DNA from: Aquatica leii
Taxonomy: Eukaryota > Arthropoda > Insecta > Coleoptera > Lampyridae
DNA: 64,000 nt
Reading direction: 5' to 3'
NCBI GenBank assembly: GCA_035610365.1
Contig: CM069439.1
Span: 15,327,533-15,391,532 of the forward strand
Part shown: in pieces, positions 31,562-41,063 of the stretch
Layout of the letters: each line of letters begins with the position of its first letter
Numbering within the stretch: position 1 is the stretch's first letter
Made by a program: the position numbers and the translations under genes
The notes under the pieces: generated by a model
Seen by the model: the letters and a program-made list of their open reading frames with translations, nothing else
The model's database searches: none
Told to the model about the DNA's origin: nothing

Positions 31562-32412
31562 TAAGATTATAAGCGACTTTCGGATTAGACCGCGTCGTAG
31601 TAAAACACCCAGATTTAGGCTTGGTCATAGTCTCTTCTTAAGAGCTAAAACAAGAAGTAGAACTTGGCCTTTGCCGTATTGTCGTTCATAAACCCAAACA
31701 AACTGACATTTCGCAAGACATTGCAGCTTGCATCTTCAGAGTGGTAAATGTCACTGAAAGAAAAAGTGTAAATGACGATATTTATACCAATAGCGATTAG
31801 CGTGATTAACGAACCTTATCTTTCCGTTACCACTTGACTGACTTTGTTATTACTCGGAGTAAGTGTTTGTGTTAGAGGATATAATACTGGTAGCCAAAAT
31901 TTGCTGAGTTTTAAACCGTCTTCTCGGTTTATATTACATGGATGTTTTTCTATTTCCACAGCTTCGCGGATTAGTTTGGGAAAGTAGAGAGGAGTTCCAG
32001 CCAACACTTTAGTTTGGTCAAAGTTCAGCGTGTGTCCTTGGTTCCACACGTGTTCTGCCACTGCTGATTTAGTAACTCTACGGTGTTTGCAGTCAGCCAT
32101 ATGTTCTTTTACTCCAACTCCCGTCTGTCCTATATAACTAGATCCACAGGAACAAAAAATTTTGTAAACTCCGGCATGTTTTAGAGCCTCTTGTTTGTCT
32201 TTAGCAGATGTAAACCAGTAGTTCAGGGTAATCTTAGTCGTAAAGACGGTTTTAACATTATGTTTCTTTAGCACCCTGCTTATTTTGTCTGTCGAACCCA
32301 TACAGTATGGTAAATAAGCGGTGATAGTAGGAGGTGATAAGTCTTCTTTGACTTTGTAATTTATTGCTCTTTTCTATGCGTTTTAGATCTCTTTGAACCC
32401 GTATCCATTTTT
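31562..32412 (-). mobile_element. PLE-1 left arm: GIY-YIG end and 3' tail
   Basis: Reading on the minus strand from 32412 it starts within the RT-to-endonuclease linker, continues through the endonuclease to the tail with CTGAAGATGCAAGCTGC, a GCAAG/CTTGC stem and GAAATG, and ends TAAGATTATAAGC-side at 31562. It is the inverse of about 33425-34293 in the right arm. Confidence 0.8.
31816..32301 (-). CDS. PLE GIY-YIG endonuclease fragment
   Basis: The 161-codon frame holds the full GIY-YIG signature: AGVYKIFCSCGSSYIGQTG with the paired hydrophobic-Tyr motifs, then VKEHMADCKHRR, SAVAEHVWNQGHTLNF and a C-terminal FPKLIREAVEIEKHPCNIN with the catalytic-type Glu. In PLEs this nuclease nicks the target for primed reverse transcription. 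The upstream RT is absent because the copy is 5'-truncated at 32412, so it is not an independent gene despite its open frame. Confidence 0.85.
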   Translation of the reverse strand: MGSTDKISRVLKKHNVKTVFTTKITLNYWFTSAKDKQEALKHAGVYKIFCSCGSSYIGQTGVGVKEHMADCKHRRVTKSAVAEHVWNQGHTLNFDQTKVLAGTPLYFPKLIREAVEIEKHPCNINREDGLKLSKFWLPVLYPLTQTLTPSNNKVSQVVTER

Positions 32413-32430
32413 GGAAACGCTACAGTCGTT

Positions 32431-33105
32431 ATGAACATACAAGATTACAACGACAAAATGTCGAACTTACTCTCAAAAGATTGCTACATACGTCTACAGA
32501 GAAACCCTTTAAACTCCTTGTGCACTAAGGTAAACTCCGTCATCAAAAACTCAACTACTATAGATATTAACATAAAACAAACTTGGATTGTCAAAAATCC
32601 GGTTATGCCACGAATCGACGGTCTTCCCAGGATACACAAACAAGGAGTCCCCCTTCGACCGATAGTGAGCACCATCAATTCACCAACCCAATCGTTAGCA
32701 CGTTATCTAGCTGCAAAACTCTTGCGGTTGACAGGAAATACAGAAACTCACATTAAAGATTCTACAGATTTTGTAGAGAAAATTAAGAACTTGCGTATAA
32801 CAAAAGAAGATATTCTAGTCAGCTTTGACGTGGTATCTCTTTTTACTAAAGCCGAAGTGTTGTTTTTGCTCAAGGAGAGAATTACTGAAGAAGAAGTTCA
32901 GCTCATCGAACTCTGCCTTAAAAACACTTATTTCAGTTATAACGACAACTTGTTTAAACAAGTAGAAGGAGCGGCCATGGGTTCACCGCTCTCCCCAGTT
33001 ATAGTCAATATTTACATGGAATATTTTGAAACTGAAATTATGAAAAATGTTGCGTTAAAATCAAAAGCTTGGTTCAGATATGCTGATGATACGTTTGTTG
33101 TATAG
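32431..33105 (+). pseudogene. PLE reverse transcriptase, 5'-truncated
   Basis: The 224-codon frame carries PLE/telomerase-type RT motifs: MPRIDGLPRIHKQGVPLRPI (motifs 1-2), ILVSFDVVSLFTK (motif A, Asp), EGAAMGSPLSPVIVNIYMEY (motif B) and WFRYADDTFVV (motif C, the Asp pair). A stop follows directly after motif C where related elements continue with W-x-H. The protein would copy element RNA onto a nicked target. The start shown is only the first Met after the truncation point. Confidence 0.85.
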
Positions 33106-33177
33106 CCTCATGGCAAAGATAAACTAAATCAGTTCTTTCAACATCTAAACTCTGCACATCACAGCATTAAATTTACT

Positions 33178-33549
33178 ATGGAGTTAGAACATAACAACAG
33201 TGTATCCTTTCTTGATGTACTAGTCATAAGGAAAAATAACGGAAAATTGGGGCATTCCGTTTATAGAAAGAAAACACACACTAATAGATACTTAAACGCC
33301 GAATCTCACCACCATCCAGTAAAGAAGAATACTGTTTTGCATACTTTAGCCAAAAGAGCTATACGTGTGTCAGATAATGAAAATCTACAAAAGGAAAAGA
33401 AAACACTGTTGGAGTCCCTACAACAAAATGGATACGGGTTCAAAGAGATCCAAAACGCATGGAAAAGAGCAATAAATCCGAAAGTCAAAGAAGACTTATC
33501 ACTTCCTACTAGCATTTACCATACTGTATGGGTTCGACAGACAAAATAA
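33178..33549 (+). pseudogene. PLE RT-thumb and linker
   Basis: MELEHNNSVSFLDVLVIRKN followed by LGHSVYRKKTHTNRYLNAES is the conserved PLE block between RT motif D/E and the endonuclease. It ends in YHTVWVRQTK, matching the sequence that opens the left arm's endonuclease frame. Confidence 0.8.
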
Positions 33550-33654
33550 GCAGTGTGCTAAAGTAACATAATATTAAAACCTTCTTTACGACTAAGGATA
33601 CCCTGAACACCTGGTTTACATCTGCTAAAGACAAACAAGTGGCTCTAAAACATG

Positions 33655-34037
33655 CCGGAGTTTACAAAATTCCTTGTTCCTGTGGATCTAGTTATATAGG
33701 ACAGACGGGAAGCTCTATTGAAGTTAGAGTAAAAGAACATATGGCTGACTGCAAAGAACGCAGAGTTACTAATTCAGCAGTGGCAGAACACGTGTAGAAC
33801 CAAGGACGCACGCTGAACTTTGACCAAACTAAAGTGTTGGCTAGAACTCCTTTCTGCTTTCTCAGACTAATCCGCGAAGCTGTGGAAATAGAAAAACATC
33901 CATGTAATATGAACCGAAAAGACGGTTTAAGACTCAGCAAATTTTGGCTACCAGTATTATATCCTCTAAGACAAAGATCGACACAAACACTTACTCCGAG
34001 TAATAACGAAGTCAGTCAAGCGGTAACGGAAAGATAG
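33655..34037 (+). pseudogene. PLE GIY-YIG endonuclease, broken
   Basis: HAGVYKIPCSCGSSYIGQTG, then VRVKEHMADCKERRV and SAVAEHV in one frame, interrupted by a stop, then FLRLIREAVEIEKHPCNMN and LSKFWLPVLYPL in a continuing frame (33834-34037). It is the plus-strand counterpart of 31816-32301. Confidence 0.8.
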
Positions 34038-34569
34038 GGTTCGTTAATTACGCTAATCGCTATTGGTAAAAATATCGTCATTTACACTTTTTGTTTCAGT
34101 GACATTTACCACTCTGAAGATGCAAGCTGCAATGTCTTGCAAAACGTCAGTTTGTTTGGGTTCACGAACGACAGTACGGCAAAAGCAAAGTTCTACTTCT
34201 TGTTTTGGCTCTCAAGAAGAGACTATGACCAAGCCTAAGTCTGGGTGTTTTACTACGACGCGGTCTAAGCCGAAAGTCGCTTATAATCTTAAACATAACA
34301 ACCGCAAAAGCTTAAAATTTTATACAATTCATGTTATCATGTTACGTATTCGATCGAATAAATGCTATTGCTGCGTACTCTCATTTGGAAAATATATTAT
34401 TTTCGAGAAGTAATTCGGTTTCCTCGTCTCAAAGAGTAAAAATAAACAAATAAAAAATAATTTAATAGCTAGCAATTCCTTACTGGTTTTTTTATCGTTA
34501 TAAATTTTGTTTTGACAATGTTGTTTGTTGCTTTATCTTTTTTCTTACTTTTGAGTTTTGAGGCTTTTT

Positions 34570-34584
34570 GGCGCCTTCGGCGCC
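34570..34584. repeat. GC-rich palindrome in hAT copy A right end
   Basis: GGCGCC, TTC, GGCGCC: a perfect 6-bp stem with a 3-nt loop inside the right subterminal region of hAT A. It is related to the TTTTGGCGC next to the left terminus of copy B. Copy B lacks this segment at its own right end. Confidence 0.45.
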
Positions 34585-34635
34585 TCGGTACGGTCGTGCA
34601 CCACACGACTTTGACTTATGTACGGTGCGGGGTTG

Positions 34636-34799
34636 ATTTAAATTATAATCCACAAGCTTTCGAAGTTGATCTAAGATCTTAGTCAAGCAGTATCAATTAA
34701 ATTGACAACTATAAGATAACTAAAAACAATAAATCGTATGAAAACTATATAATTGACGCAAACTTATTTAACTACAGCATTTGCTCGAGAGTCTAAAGG
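34636..34799. other. AT-rich spacer
   Basis: Nothing recognised between the end of hAT A and the PLE-3 fragment. Confidence 0.4.
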
Positions 34800-35340
34800 A
34801 AAACCACCATAAAAACTCTAGACGTAGCTAAAGTGTTTTAGAAATCGTTTTAGTTTTCTCAAACCTTATATTATGAAGAGTATGAAGTGCATGTTCGGCA
34901 ATGGCAGACTTAGTAGGTTTATTTTTTTGGTTCAGTCTAATCATGAGAGCAACCAGGATACAATGAAGTTTTAGTATGTATATGGCTATAGAGATTGAAA
35001 CGTTGAAAACTGATTTTATCCCGCATAATTCAAATAAGTTTCGAATAAACTGCGGGCTAAAATCACAATGTATAAACATTGTAAGGTAACAATGTCAATG
35101 CAAAGGTGAACCACTGGATGGCCGTTTCGCCTTTTTGAGGCTCTTTAGCAGTAGTAGAATCTACTGTACTTCCACAAATCCATTGACAGTCATATAGCTT
35201 TATATTAACAAATGATATGATCAACACGAGTGAAATACGTTGGCAAAACCATTTCATAAGATACATTTATTATGTATAAATATTAGTATGTAAATGGCTA
35301 TAGAGATAGAAACGTTTTACATACTAATATTCATACATAG
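34800..35340 (-). mobile_element. PLE-3 fragments: tail, then endonuclease end
   Basis: On the minus strand a PLE-type tail comes first (35280-35094: AAGAGCCTCAAAAAGGCGAA then ACGGCC), followed by a piece of GIY-YIG C-terminus at about 34920-34831 (KPTKSAIAEHALHTLHNIRF, EKTKTIS). Tail before body is the order expected of a tandem or circularly permuted PLE array. The same tail occurs at 16134-17790. The repeat TGGCTATAGAGAT with GAAACGTT appears at both 34981 and 35295. Confidence 0.6.
35280..35330. repeat. 15-bp perfect inverted repeat in the PLE-3 cluster
   Basis: ATATTAGTATGTAAA (35280-35294) and TTTACATACTAATAT (35316-35330) flank a 21-nt spacer containing TATAGAGATAGAAACGT, a sequence also found near 34985 without the palindrome. 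Confidence 0.6.
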
Positions 35341-36659
35341 TAAATTTATACTATGAGATGGTTCTGCCATCATATTTCACTTGTTACCGTTGCCACTTTC
35401 CCAGACGATTCCACCACTATCTACGTTACTTCATCCAATCAAAACAGTCGCCCTACTACCGCTACCACCTTAACAACACCTGAAGGCAATTAGAGGGTTT
35501 AAAAGAAGAGTCCCGACCTAAAGAAATGACTCTTTTTTGGTTGAGCAGAGTCAAAGTCACCTCGCTGACTACGCGATGAAGCGTGAGCTGCAAAAGTCTA
35601 AATTGCTTAATGGACACTTGAGACTGGGTGTTCAGCTCCCTCTTCCCTTGCTCGCCTCTGCCTCAACGTCACACCACATCGCTGCCCGCAACCAGCTCTA
35701 CGTCTCCGGACGTATCGCCATTTGCTCCGCCGTTGGTCTGTCCTGCGTAGTCGTAGTCTACCCGGAAACCGCCGTCCGCGTCGCACGCCGCCTACAGCCG
35801 TGTTCGCACCCTGAGGCCGCCGCTGCCGTCGCAGCACGCGTTGTAGCCGTCAACCACCGCCTTTCTTCGCCGCACCTACAAACCTACGATCAGTTGCGCC
35901 ACGCCGTTCCGTTATGGTTTTCGTGACGACGCTACCGCTGCCTTCCGTTGTTGGTAGTTCATCGCCGTCTACGAGTGTAGTGACAGTGACCACCGTAGAT
36001 ATTACATGTAGTTTTTAAGCCCATTGTACAGTTAGTCTTAGTTCATTTATTGTCATTATTTCTTCATTGTAATATATTATCATTCACTCTCTATCGTCCA
36101 CCTATTCATCGCTATGGCCCACCACCGGACCGTCGCTGACTACCGCTTGCCGAAGCCGACTTCGCTTCCCCCGGTAACACACTCATAATGAAGTTTTGCT
36201 TCAGATGCTCTCAGACTACTGCTTCGTTCGTTGATTGACATCCGGTCGAGAACTTGCATCAACTTGACCTACCAGTATGCTGAACCATCTTCCTTTTTAA
36301 GAAATGTAAATAAACGGACTTAACAAGTAATTCATACATAAGAATCGTATTGATAAAAAGCTTACAAGTGTGTAGGGTGTATACTGAAGGTAAACGACAT
36401 GTAACATGTAATTAAAACGTATAAATAAAAGCATAAAGGTAAAAGTCTTAACTTAGGGCGTTACACCGTATAAGACAATTGTATAAATGAAAGATGTGTC
36501 TCAAGCAGATTTTGCAAATTCGTGTCTTGACTCCACATGCCTATGTGACAAATTCGTGGAATTTTTCCATGCTAGTGTTCTCCAGTCTCAGGAATGCATA
36601 GTAACTTATGTGAAATCAGTGACTCGGAAGTTAAAATGTTCAGTACTTCTCTGATACTG
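35341..36659. other. Unidentified block with a GC-rich core
   Basis: The first 55 bases match PLE-associated repeats (26385, 17695). From about 35540 to 35930 the sequence is far richer in G and C and in CpG than anything nearby, with a 129-codon plus-strand frame whose product is low-complexity Ala/Val/Arg and matches nothing recognised. A second moderately GC-rich stretch lies at 36100-36260. The rest is AT-rich. It may be the remains of an unrecognised transposon 5' region or of transferred or low-complexity DNA. Confidence 0.3.
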
Positions 36660-38615
36660 GTTCATCAAGGACATGCAAACGTCGTATGTTCTACGTCGTC
36701 CACCTTATCACAGTACGTGCATAGTGGAGTAGATCTTTTTTTAATACCGTTCAAGTAGATGGTAAAGCAGCCGTGACCATATAGCACTTGGGCTAGGTGA
36801 TAATCCACATCTCCATGTCTTCTACCTAGCCAAGGTTCAGTATTTGGTATTAAGCGTCTTGTCCATTTACTCTTGTGGTAGTTTTGCCACCTTACTTGCC
36901 AGTTATGAATTGTCACTTTCCTGGCTTTTTTGCCCAAGGCACCTGTCCTAATCAATCTCTTTTTCTCGACAAGTAGATCCCAAGGTATAGTCTCAGTCAA
37001 TATCTGTGCAGCTTTATCGGCTATTGTTTTACAGCTAAATGATATTTTAATACATTTTTTTTTGAGAACTATACGTTAGTATTTCCCCATTTTTAGTCCA
37101 CCAACCCATATATGTGCTGCCTACATCATGGACGAAGTGACCACTAATGATATTAAGCGTCTTTTCGCCATCTGCAACCCGTTCACGTTGGACATCACGC
37201 GAGGCCGTTCTACCAGTCTTGGCAGCTGCCATATCGACATAATATCCGTAGTTCAGATATTTATCTATCTGAATCCCGAGGTATTTGCTGTTTTTTCCCG
37301 GGATGCCGACGCAGCTCCGCGCCTTAAGCGAGATGTTATTTGCGCGTCGCCTGCCTAAAAATACCACTGCTTTTGTCTTGTGTGGAGCTATGTTCAGATC
37401 GTGTTTAAGCTAGTCGATCCGGCTAATAGTTCTATTTGTAATCTTTACGAGTTCGTTCTCGGCCCTGGCGCTGGTCAAAAAGACGAGATCGTCTGTAAAG
37501 GCAACTACTTGTGTGTGTTCCCCCATGTTTGTCTGTAATAAAAATCAAACAAGACATTCCATAATGTCGGCCCCAGAACCGATTCTTGTGGAACACCGCA
37601 AGACACCTGAATAGTTTCCGTTCCCTGTGTACTATTTATTAGTAACTCGCGCTTGTTGAAGTAATCAATTATAATGTTAATCAAATACTTACGAATTCCT
37701 TTTGAGGTCAGTGGAGAATGGAGAAGGCGGTGTGAGGGTTTCTACGTTTATCTCCCTCTTCGGTCAAGAAGAAAATAAACTTTAGATCATCGTGCGCATT
37801 TGATCACATTCTAATACTACAGACGTTTCTTTAATGATACTTTTCCTACTCTTACCTATCTTTTATGTGGCGAACTTGTACCAAGCAAGTGTGGGTGGTT
37901 TGGTAGGTCCACATCCTCCTCCTACAGATGGCTGTTCTTCTCAACCTTTTGGTGGCTATTTTGTAACCTTTTTTTCATGGGTCATAGTCTATACTTTGGT
38001 ATAATTCAATCCAGGCTTTACTCTTGACTGTTTCAATTGCTCTACAAAAGTCACTTTTCAGTTGTTTGTATTGTTGATATTTTGTGGTAGAGTTTGTCAT
38101 AGCTTTTTTGTTTGCTTTTGTGGCTAGTTTTTTTTTTCACTGGCATTATTTCCTTAATCAAGCCACCTCCTCATTCCACCAATGCAGACCAGCGCCAGTG
38201 TATTTGTTATCCGTTTTCCGTGACATGCTGGCGTCACAACATTTTGTCATAGCTTCCGCCATTTTTCCGGGTGTAGTTTCTCGTGATTGTTTGTATTCAA
38301 CCTTGGCAGGCCGTTGCGACTACTACCATAAAAGTTATTTTTTTTAGTATTTCTTACTATGTTATATAATATGTATCTTTAGTCGCTTAAAGATCAGGTA
38401 CTGTCCATCCCCTCTCTCTATTGGCCATTTTCTTCCTAGCGCAGGTGATGCCCGGTATCGGTGCATTGTGCCACATATGTCGGTTCTTTTCCCATGTTCA
38501 TAATGATCAAGTCGCAACTGGCCAGCCATTCCGTTAGGATTCAGCCCCCCTGCATCTTCATTAGGTGCTCTCCAGTCAGGGGATTCGGCGTTGAAGTCTT
38601 CCGCTATGATGGAGG
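36660..38615 (-). mobile_element. R1-clade LINE fragment (endonuclease end, RT, C-terminal zinc motif)
   Basis: On the minus strand from 38615: the endonuclease block PSIIAEDFNAESPDW, then HWWNEEVA and a helical linker with KSKAWIELYQSIDYDP, a gap, then RT with TIQVSCGVPQESVLGPTLWN, VVAFTDDLVFLTSARAENEL (the usual YADD reads FTDD), LNIAPHKTKAVVFLGRRRAN and KYLGIQIDKYLNYG, and finally the R1-type C-terminus RWQNYHKSKWTRRLIPNTEP with a C-x2-C-x7-H-x4-C knuckle (36715-36665). The order and wording fit the R1 clade, which is mostly arthropod. Several stops and shifts are present, the RT fingers are reduced, and the copy is truncated at both ends. Its upper end abuts Gypsy-2. Confidence 0.8.
36665..37000 (-). 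pseudogene. R1-clade LINE ORF2 C-terminal frame
   Basis: A 111-codon frame with NWQVRWQNYHKSKWTRRLIP, EPWLGRRHGDVDYHLAQVL, GHGCFTIYLNGI and the terminal CTYCDKVDDVEHTTFACP knuckle. This region follows the RT thumb in R1-type proteins and is thought to bind element RNA or target. It is the best preserved part of the LINE. Confidence 0.75.
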
Positions 38616-41063
38616 GTTTAATGGGTGTTGTCGGCGCTTCTTCGGCGACGTATCTTTGTTAGATTTTACGCATCTCACAGTTTCAGACACTAGCGTGCAT
38701 TGGCCTACCACGGTCTTCTTTTTCAACGTTACAGGATCTGAGTTGATATTTAAGATCCCTACCGGCATTGTGTTTTTTGCTCGATCTAAAGTTCTGCCAA
38801 CGAGTACTCCGTTTTCAACTAAGCTTCCCTCTATTGGTTCAATCGCGCGAATGTAACCTTCCCGGAGATTTCCATCCAGGCGTGCCATCACCACACTTTC
38901 AGTCCTCCCAGGCAGAGTCACGTCTTCACTCAATATGCCTCGTACGGCCGCTTTTTCTGACAGAAAAAAAGGAATTTTTTCATTGTCGATCTTCAGGACA
39001 TCATTTTTCATATCCAAATGGAACCCATACTTCTTTATAATTCCCATTTCCCAAACCAATGGTTACTTTGACTTGTTCGTGAGTAGATATTTCTTCGCCC
39101 GTCGGCGTTCGAAGACGTACTGATACTGGTGATGTTTTTTCTTTTTCCAATAACATGTTTGGACAAATGATGGTTTTCGTCGCTCCCGTGTTAACCAGTA
39201 ACTGAACACTTCTTCCATTGATCTTGCCATCGAGATAGATGCTATCCAATTGCTTCTTAGGCGATGCCATTTGAGTTGTAATCTCCGGAATCTGACTAGA
39301 TAAAATTAACTTTTGTCTCTTTTGGGCATCTCGTTCCAAATTTTTAAGCGCTTTTTTTGTTTTCTTCTTGGGTTTAGTACGTCGTCGTACATGGCCTATT
39401 TCACCGCAGTTAAAAGTTGTCACTTCTCTTTCCCGAAGTATTCCTCGCGCTTTCCAGTGTCTGCGCGGGTACTTCTGCAGCACAGCAAAGTTTATGACCG
39501 TCTCGTTGCAATGCTTGTTTTGCTGCTTCAGACTTCAAAGCATGCACCAAAGCGTTATGCAATGTCTTCGGCGAGTTAACCGGAGAGTCTGCTGCGTTTC
39601 GCTGTCTCAGAGACCGTCTACAAAGGTTTGAATAGCCTACTGCTCAAAGAAGGTATCTGGCGCTGTAGGATACAAAAACCGTGTTAATCTGGCGATGTCA
39701 GCCTCAAACTCTTAAAGACTTTCGGCAGCTTTCTGAACACGACTTTTAATTTGAGTTTGATACACTTGTTGAAGATGAGCATCTCCATATCTCATTTCTA
39801 AACGTCAAATTAAAAGTTCGTAATTTTCTTGTAGGTGGTCAGGAACAGTTTGATTCTCCACGTAAGGACACTATTGTGTGTAGTAGGTTGACCATGAAAC
39901 TTTACCATCAAAATTTAAAGGTACCGCTTTGAACTTGTGATTAGTTTCTTCCCGATGGTCCATTAATAAATCTTCACTCGTGACGCTTGCTTTACCATGG
40001 CAATTTATTTGGTTTATTTTTTCTTCAAGCAGTTTCATTCTGTTTTCTAATTTGTCCTGTATTGTTTCTATTTTGTCATTCACAGATTCGAAAATTTCTT
40101 TTTTTAAATTTAACATATCTGTTTCAGTTTCCTCTTGAACCATTATAATTTTTCTATACTAATTTGTATTTGCTCCTCAATAGTCTTTACTTGATTTTCT
40201 ATGCTCGCTGTATCTCTTCAATTTTCTGAGAGTTTTCGCAAGTTTTTTCTTCAATTTTTCTAGAATTTTTTTCCATTTTCTGCAAATTTTTGTGAAACTT
40301 TTCTTCCATTTTTTGCGAATTATCGTAAACCATTTCTTCCATTTTCTGTGAATTTTTGGACAGTTTTTCTTGCATATTTTAATTTATGGATTCAGAAAAT
40401 TCAAATAGCTTTGCATCCATTTTGATTTGATAACGAGTTACCGGCATAAGTTATATATAACAGGAATAAAAAGTTTTAATACACTACTTTAACGAACTGA
40501 AATAGGTATGATTACACTTTATAAATAAACACGCGTGTTGCAAACTAAACAGTTATTTACGCAATCAATGCTTTTATTACGGGAGCGATATTAAATTACT
40601 TGATATTTACACTAAAATCGCGAGCTAAACAATTGTTTATTTATTGGATTTGATACCCCACACTTGACACCAATGTAACGATTATTATTAAACTAATTTA
40701 TTTATACTAAAAATATGTACACGAATTAATTAAATCTAAGAATATTTAATAACAACACTTACACTAATTTATATATAGAACTATCACACGAAGATAAAGT
40801 CCGCGGATAACTTCTATTTATCTAAACACTTACACCTGTTTACTTTAAAGTCACGTACAAGGTTATACTCCGTATATTTATCTCAAACACACGCGGTAAT
40901 TACTTATTTATTTAACTTGAATAATCTTCTTAACACTGCCATCTTTACATTACTGGGATAACTGCCGTATGATTTGTTTGTACCGCATTTATACATTTTG
41001 GCGAAACGTTCGCGAATGTTCTATATCTTTCGGTGAACTTCTGGAACTGTACAAAAACCTAGA
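38616..41063 (-). mobile_element. Gypsy-2: old Ty3/Gypsy 5' part (LTR, Gag, protease)
   Basis: On the minus strand: a truncated 5' LTR (40674-41063), a primer-binding site reading TGGTGTCAAGTGTGGGG, a coiled-coil Gag start (DMLNLKKEIFESVNDKIETI), Gag core, a zinc-knuckle-like NCGEIGHVRRR, protease with LLVNTGATKTII, and the protease-to-RT spacer up to 38616. RT, RNase H, integrase and macrodomain are gone, and the R1-clade LINE lies directly against the cut. It is broken in many places and much older than Gypsy-1. Its LTR belongs with those of Gypsy-3 and Gypsy-4. Confidence 0.85.
40674..41063 (-). repeat. Gypsy-2 5' LTR, outer end truncated
   Basis: Inverted relative of 44625-45045, sharing TATACATTTTGG, TCTTTCGGTGAAC, TAATCTTCTTAACACTGCC and the inner TGTAACGATTATTATTAAAC end. 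The outer part present in Gypsy-3 and Gypsy-4 is missing. Confidence 0.75.

Larger units (their letters stand above)
31562..34323. mobile_element. Head-to-head pair of Penelope-like elements (PLE-1) with 12-bp target duplication
   Basis: ACAATTCATGTT occurs at 31550-31561 and again at 34324-34335, while the uninterrupted site in hAT copy B (near 55383-55394) has it once. Between them, a minus-strand 5'-truncated PLE (31562-32412) meets a plus-strand 5'-truncated PLE (32413-34323) at a sharp junction near 32412. The outer arms form long inverted repeats. The whole 2.8 kb therefore inserted as one unit, the inverted arrangement long known for Penelope. Confidence 0.85.
32413..34323 (+). mobile_element. 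PLE-1 right arm: RT, GIY-YIG and 3' tail
   Basis: It begins abruptly inside the RT N-terminal region (GNATVVMN at 32413) and runs through RT, linker and endonuclease to the tail and the sequence before the right target duplication. The N-terminal domain is missing. A few frame breaks are present. Confidence 0.85.
29125..34635 (-). mobile_element. hAT transposon copy A (ZMYM1/52K-like transposase family), left end lost, split by a PLE pair
   Basis: Copy A parallels copy B (51969-58076) from about 29125 to the right terminal sequence at 34620-34635 (GTACGGTGCGGGGTTG). It lacks the left terminus and the hATC dimerisation end, where similarity to B stops abruptly at 29125. The transposase runs on the minus strand. 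A composite of two PLEs (31562-34323) is inserted in its 5' untranslated side. The next 8 bases after the right end are ATTTAAAT, with no partner to test because the left end is gone. Confidence 0.8.

Noticed and set aside
31816-32301. Independent host GIY-YIG nuclease gene
   Set aside because: The open frame is the 3' end of a 5'-truncated Penelope-like element, as shown by its inverted twin in the right arm.
35607-35837. Arginine-rich minus-strand frame
   Set aside because: A product of the GC-rich composition on the opposite strand; low complexity with no start context or family.
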